From contig OZ037773.1 in assembly GCA_964035545.1 (NCBI GenBank), forward strand, positions 9,809,251-9,873,250: a stretch of 64,000 bases of DNA, read 5' to 3'. The first letter of the stretch is position 1. Each line of letters starts with the position of its first letter. The position numbers were made by a program, and so were the translations under genes. The notes below the pieces were generated by a model, which was given only the letters and a program-made list of their open reading frames with translations, did no database searches and was not told the origin of the DNA. The stretch is from Bugula neritina (lineage: Eukaryota; Bryozoa; Gymnolaemata; Cheilostomatida; Bugulidae). Positions 61,590 to 64,000 of this stretch are shown one piece after another.

Positions 61590-63004
61590 AGATTATCAAA
61601 ATCAAATTGGTTGCAGCAAAATATATAACAAATGTCTAAAAATAGTGCTTTATTATGAAAAAGTATTCTCGTCACCATTGTCACTGCCATCAGTCTCATC
61701 AGTTTTATCCCCAATATAGAGCTTCTTCTCAGACAATCCTTACATTGACAAACATCAGTGTATGCACTGCATTTGAGACTTCTGACATCCACATCTTGAT
61801 ATGTTGCAGCTGGTCTTACAGGAGCAGTTTAAACTTTGCAATATACATGTTCAGGTACGGAAGCTTGAATCTTTTTATAATATTCTGGGGGTAATGCATC
61901 AATATAGGCTGTTGTCACTCTTCTCCAAATGGCTGCCTGATAATTTGCTCTTTTTACATGCAAATTTAATTCATCATTTGTTGGAGGCAAACTCTATTAA
62001 GTTATTTTAGACGGTGAACGAAATACAGAGTATCAGACATTATCTATATATGGATTTCCTGCTCCATAAAGCTTATAGACAAATTGTTCTACTTCAGCCG
62101 CTGTGATTGCTTACAGCTTAAAATACTTCCCAAGGTGTTCAAAGTTTCCCATACATTATGGATATTTTCTCAAAAAAGAGTAGGCTGTGCGCTATCATTT
62201 TCCATAAAAAGCACTATAGTCGAATAAAAACCTGTTAAAGCATGAAATCTACCAAGTGCTGCACACAACTGCGGTCTGGATTTATTTGCTGCAATGTTGA
62301 CATCCAAATATCTATAATATGATTATGGTTTCCTCCCAGATAGACGCTATTTTTATTTTGTTACCATATATATTAATATTACCTATATAACTGATGAATT
62401 GATTGCTAATATGCTAATAGCTATATGTAGCTAATACATATACTAATACTAATACTAATACTAATATAGTAATACATTAATAATAGACACTATCTTTAAT
62501 GGATACTTAATAGCAAAATATATTTTCAAACATCAGACAAGATGTATAAAATAATATACAAAATTAAAAGTTAATGCAAATCAAAAAAATTTATTTATGT
62601 GCTAAATAACAAGCAATTGATCCAAGTTTATTTAAATATACATATATTTCAATAATATTAAAATAAGTTGCACATGAAAATACATTTTACCAAAATAAAT
62701 AACTAGCGTCTAAATAGGAACTTTAGTCTAGCCTCTATCTGGCATGACACCATGATTACCACACCAGTGAAAAAAAAAATTGGTAAGAAAGTAATGTTTT
62801 GCAAATAGCGAGACTTAGGATGAAAGATTGAGATTTGATTATTACACGTGAGATTATGATGTTCATAAGATATTTTGCATGTAACAAAGTTTGTGTATCT
62901 GCTTCCTCATGATCTAATTGTAAGCATTTGAGTTCTGCTTTCTTAGGAATTCCACCATGTTTGGTAAAATTGTAGCGAACGCAATTTTTTTTGGTATGCA
63001 TCAA
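61590..63004 (-). pseudogene. Degenerate mobile-element-associated gene
   Basis: Minus-strand pieces in order: LDHEEADTQTLLHAKY (about 62930-62880) with a following VIIKS-type strand; then NIAANKSRPQLCAALGRFHALTGF (about 62305-62235, written here as two adjoining parts NIAANKSRPQLC and AALGRFHALTGF); AAEVEQFVYKLYG near 62100; LPPTNDELNLHVKRANYQ then AAIWRR (about 61995-61930); and CSAYTDVCQCKDC (about 61765-61725). This order (EADT...HA, HALTGCD, QFVCxLYG, HxxRxxYQ, Cys cluster) is familiar from an unnamed ORF found in many copies in invertebrate genomes. Stops and frameshifts separate the blocks, and the usual Cys-Asp after HALTG is lost, so this is a relic. A nuclease-like role for intact relatives is only an inference from the EAD and DTDV motifs. 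Confidence 0.65.
62440..62466. repeat. Short (ACTAAT)n repeat
   Basis: Four to five copies of tactaa hexamers inside the degenerate element region. Confidence 0.8.
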
Positions 63005-63648
63005 CTATAATAACCATATTGTTCTCTAAAATATTTTTACTCCATGTTTCACGAAAAAATGCACCAGTCTCAAACTCAGCTTATTTTATTTGCTGATAAG
63101 AAATTATTATTTTTGTAACAAATGGCACACATGAAAAAAGTACATGCCTATGATTTTTGAATGAGGCAGCCCAAGATCATTTTTCTAATGGGTGGTCTAA
63201 ACTTAACCATATATATTAAACATTATAGGAAAGCTTTAGGGTATTTCTTCTGAGATAAATTGGCTCTATAGTCATTATATCAAGATAGTATAAAAATATG
63301 CATTTTAACCAATAGCATTGTTTTAAAAACCAGATTGCTTATGTATATATAGTTCAGCCTAAATTTATTAGCAAAGCTCAATTGTACACATTTAAAATAT
63401 TATCTTCCGGAGTCCAGATCAACTAGCTCATGCTTCTCATTACTTTTTTGTAAAAGTAGTTATTATATAATAAAAACGGTGAAGAAAATCATTATCAGAC
63501 ACAGCTTTACTTATAATTCGCCTTTTTTATAGCCGTTCAATAATAATGTTTGCCTTATAACTAATAAACCCATTCCTTTGTTTGTTTTCGTCCAAATAAT
63601 CCACTTTTTTCAGATTTTTTCACAAGAAAATCACTAGAAATAAACTCA

Positions 63649-64000
63649 GAGAAGTGAAAAACACATCTATGATTATCTGCAAGAGTTTTTGCTTGTATAT
63701 ATAATAAACTAGCTTCAATAATTTCAAGGTAATATTTAATAGATTTGGACAAAGTTGTGGGGAAACAACTCCTGTAACATTTAAAAGAGTTTTTGTGATT
63801 AACCGGGTGAACAGAAAAATTTAGAGTTGTTATAAAAGAAAAGTGAAAAAAGTATCTATAATTATTAGCAAATTTATTTTGCTTATATAAAATAAATTAG
63901 CTTAAATAATTCTAAAATATTTAGCCGATTCACAAAAACGTTGAGAGAAAACAACTCCTGATTAATTTTAAAAGTTTGAAGCGTTTTTGTGGCTAACTGG
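63649..64000. repeat. Tandem duplication with about 190-bp period, cut by the window edge
   Basis: Copy 1 (63649-63808) and copy 2 (63839-64000) share aagtgaaaaa, tctat.attat, gcttatataa, ctagcttcaataattt-like, aaacaactcctg and tttttgtg.ttaacCGGG-type ends in the same order. Copies are fairly diverged. The array may continue to the right. Confidence 0.65.

Noticed and set aside
61660-61720. Third hammerhead (CTGATGAG on the minus strand)
   Set aside because: No GAAA block or closing stems at the required spacing; it is part of the degenerate mobile-element gene.
63561-63752. Minus-strand 63-codon open frame
   Set aside because: No recognisable motif, and it overlaps a tandem duplication whose second copy does not keep the frame.

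Overview
This is an AT-rich animal (metazoan) nuclear genome segment. Its genes are split into many short exons, mostly with GT-AG introns whose phases can be matched. The protein content (GABP-beta, a CTHRC1-domain protein, Fringe, thrombospondin type-1, Sushi/CCP, two DEG/ENaC channels, an ANL-type ligase) together with Penelope-like, Tc1, Ty3/Gypsy, SINE and MITE debris suggests an early-branching invertebrate, perhaps a sponge or another non-bilaterian. The species cannot be fixed from sequence alone. Exon models below were built by hand from splice signals, phase continuity and family motifs; no search was run.

Layout. 0.5-2.2 kb: minus-strand GABP-beta ankyrin exons; the 3' part of the gene lies outside the window. 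5.75-16.4 kb: plus-strand secreted protein of about 638 aa in 14 exons, with a Cys-rich head and three tandem CTHRC1-like C-terminal modules. Its seventh intron holds a Penelope-like element fragment and two hammerhead ribozyme motifs. 17.3-22.0 kb: plus-strand Fringe-like glycosyltransferase (10 exons, 349 aa). 22.7-23.3 kb: about 620 bp of (AC)n, followed directly by a tRNA-derived SINE. 24.1-25.5 kb: minus-strand small secreted protein with two TSP1 repeats. 27.7-30.5 kb: minus-strand Sushi-domain exons whose intron contains a complete but dead Tc1-type transposon with 27-bp inverted repeats and TA duplications.

30.4-56.1 kb is dominated by segmental duplication. A large imperfect palindrome (arms about 32.9-43.2 kb and 44.6-56.1 kb, spacer about 1.4 kb) carries two convergent, apparently intact 14-exon DEG/ENaC channel genes of 568 and 572 aa. 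The arms differ by substitutions, in-frame indels, a GT-to-GC splice donor change, a lost upstream start codon and different mobile-element insertions. Smaller direct and inverted duplications flank the left arm and indicate a local inversion.

57-64 kb: the first two exons of an AMP-binding (ANL superfamily) enzyme, then probable intron sequence with two MITE-like fold-back elements, a 346-bp tandem duplication, the decayed remains of a mobile-element-associated gene on the minus strand, and a partial 190-bp repeat at the window edge. The genes do not form an operon or pathway; several are secreted or membrane proteins. The most unusual items are the paired hammerhead ribozymes, the ENaC palindrome and the three-module CTHRC1 protein.
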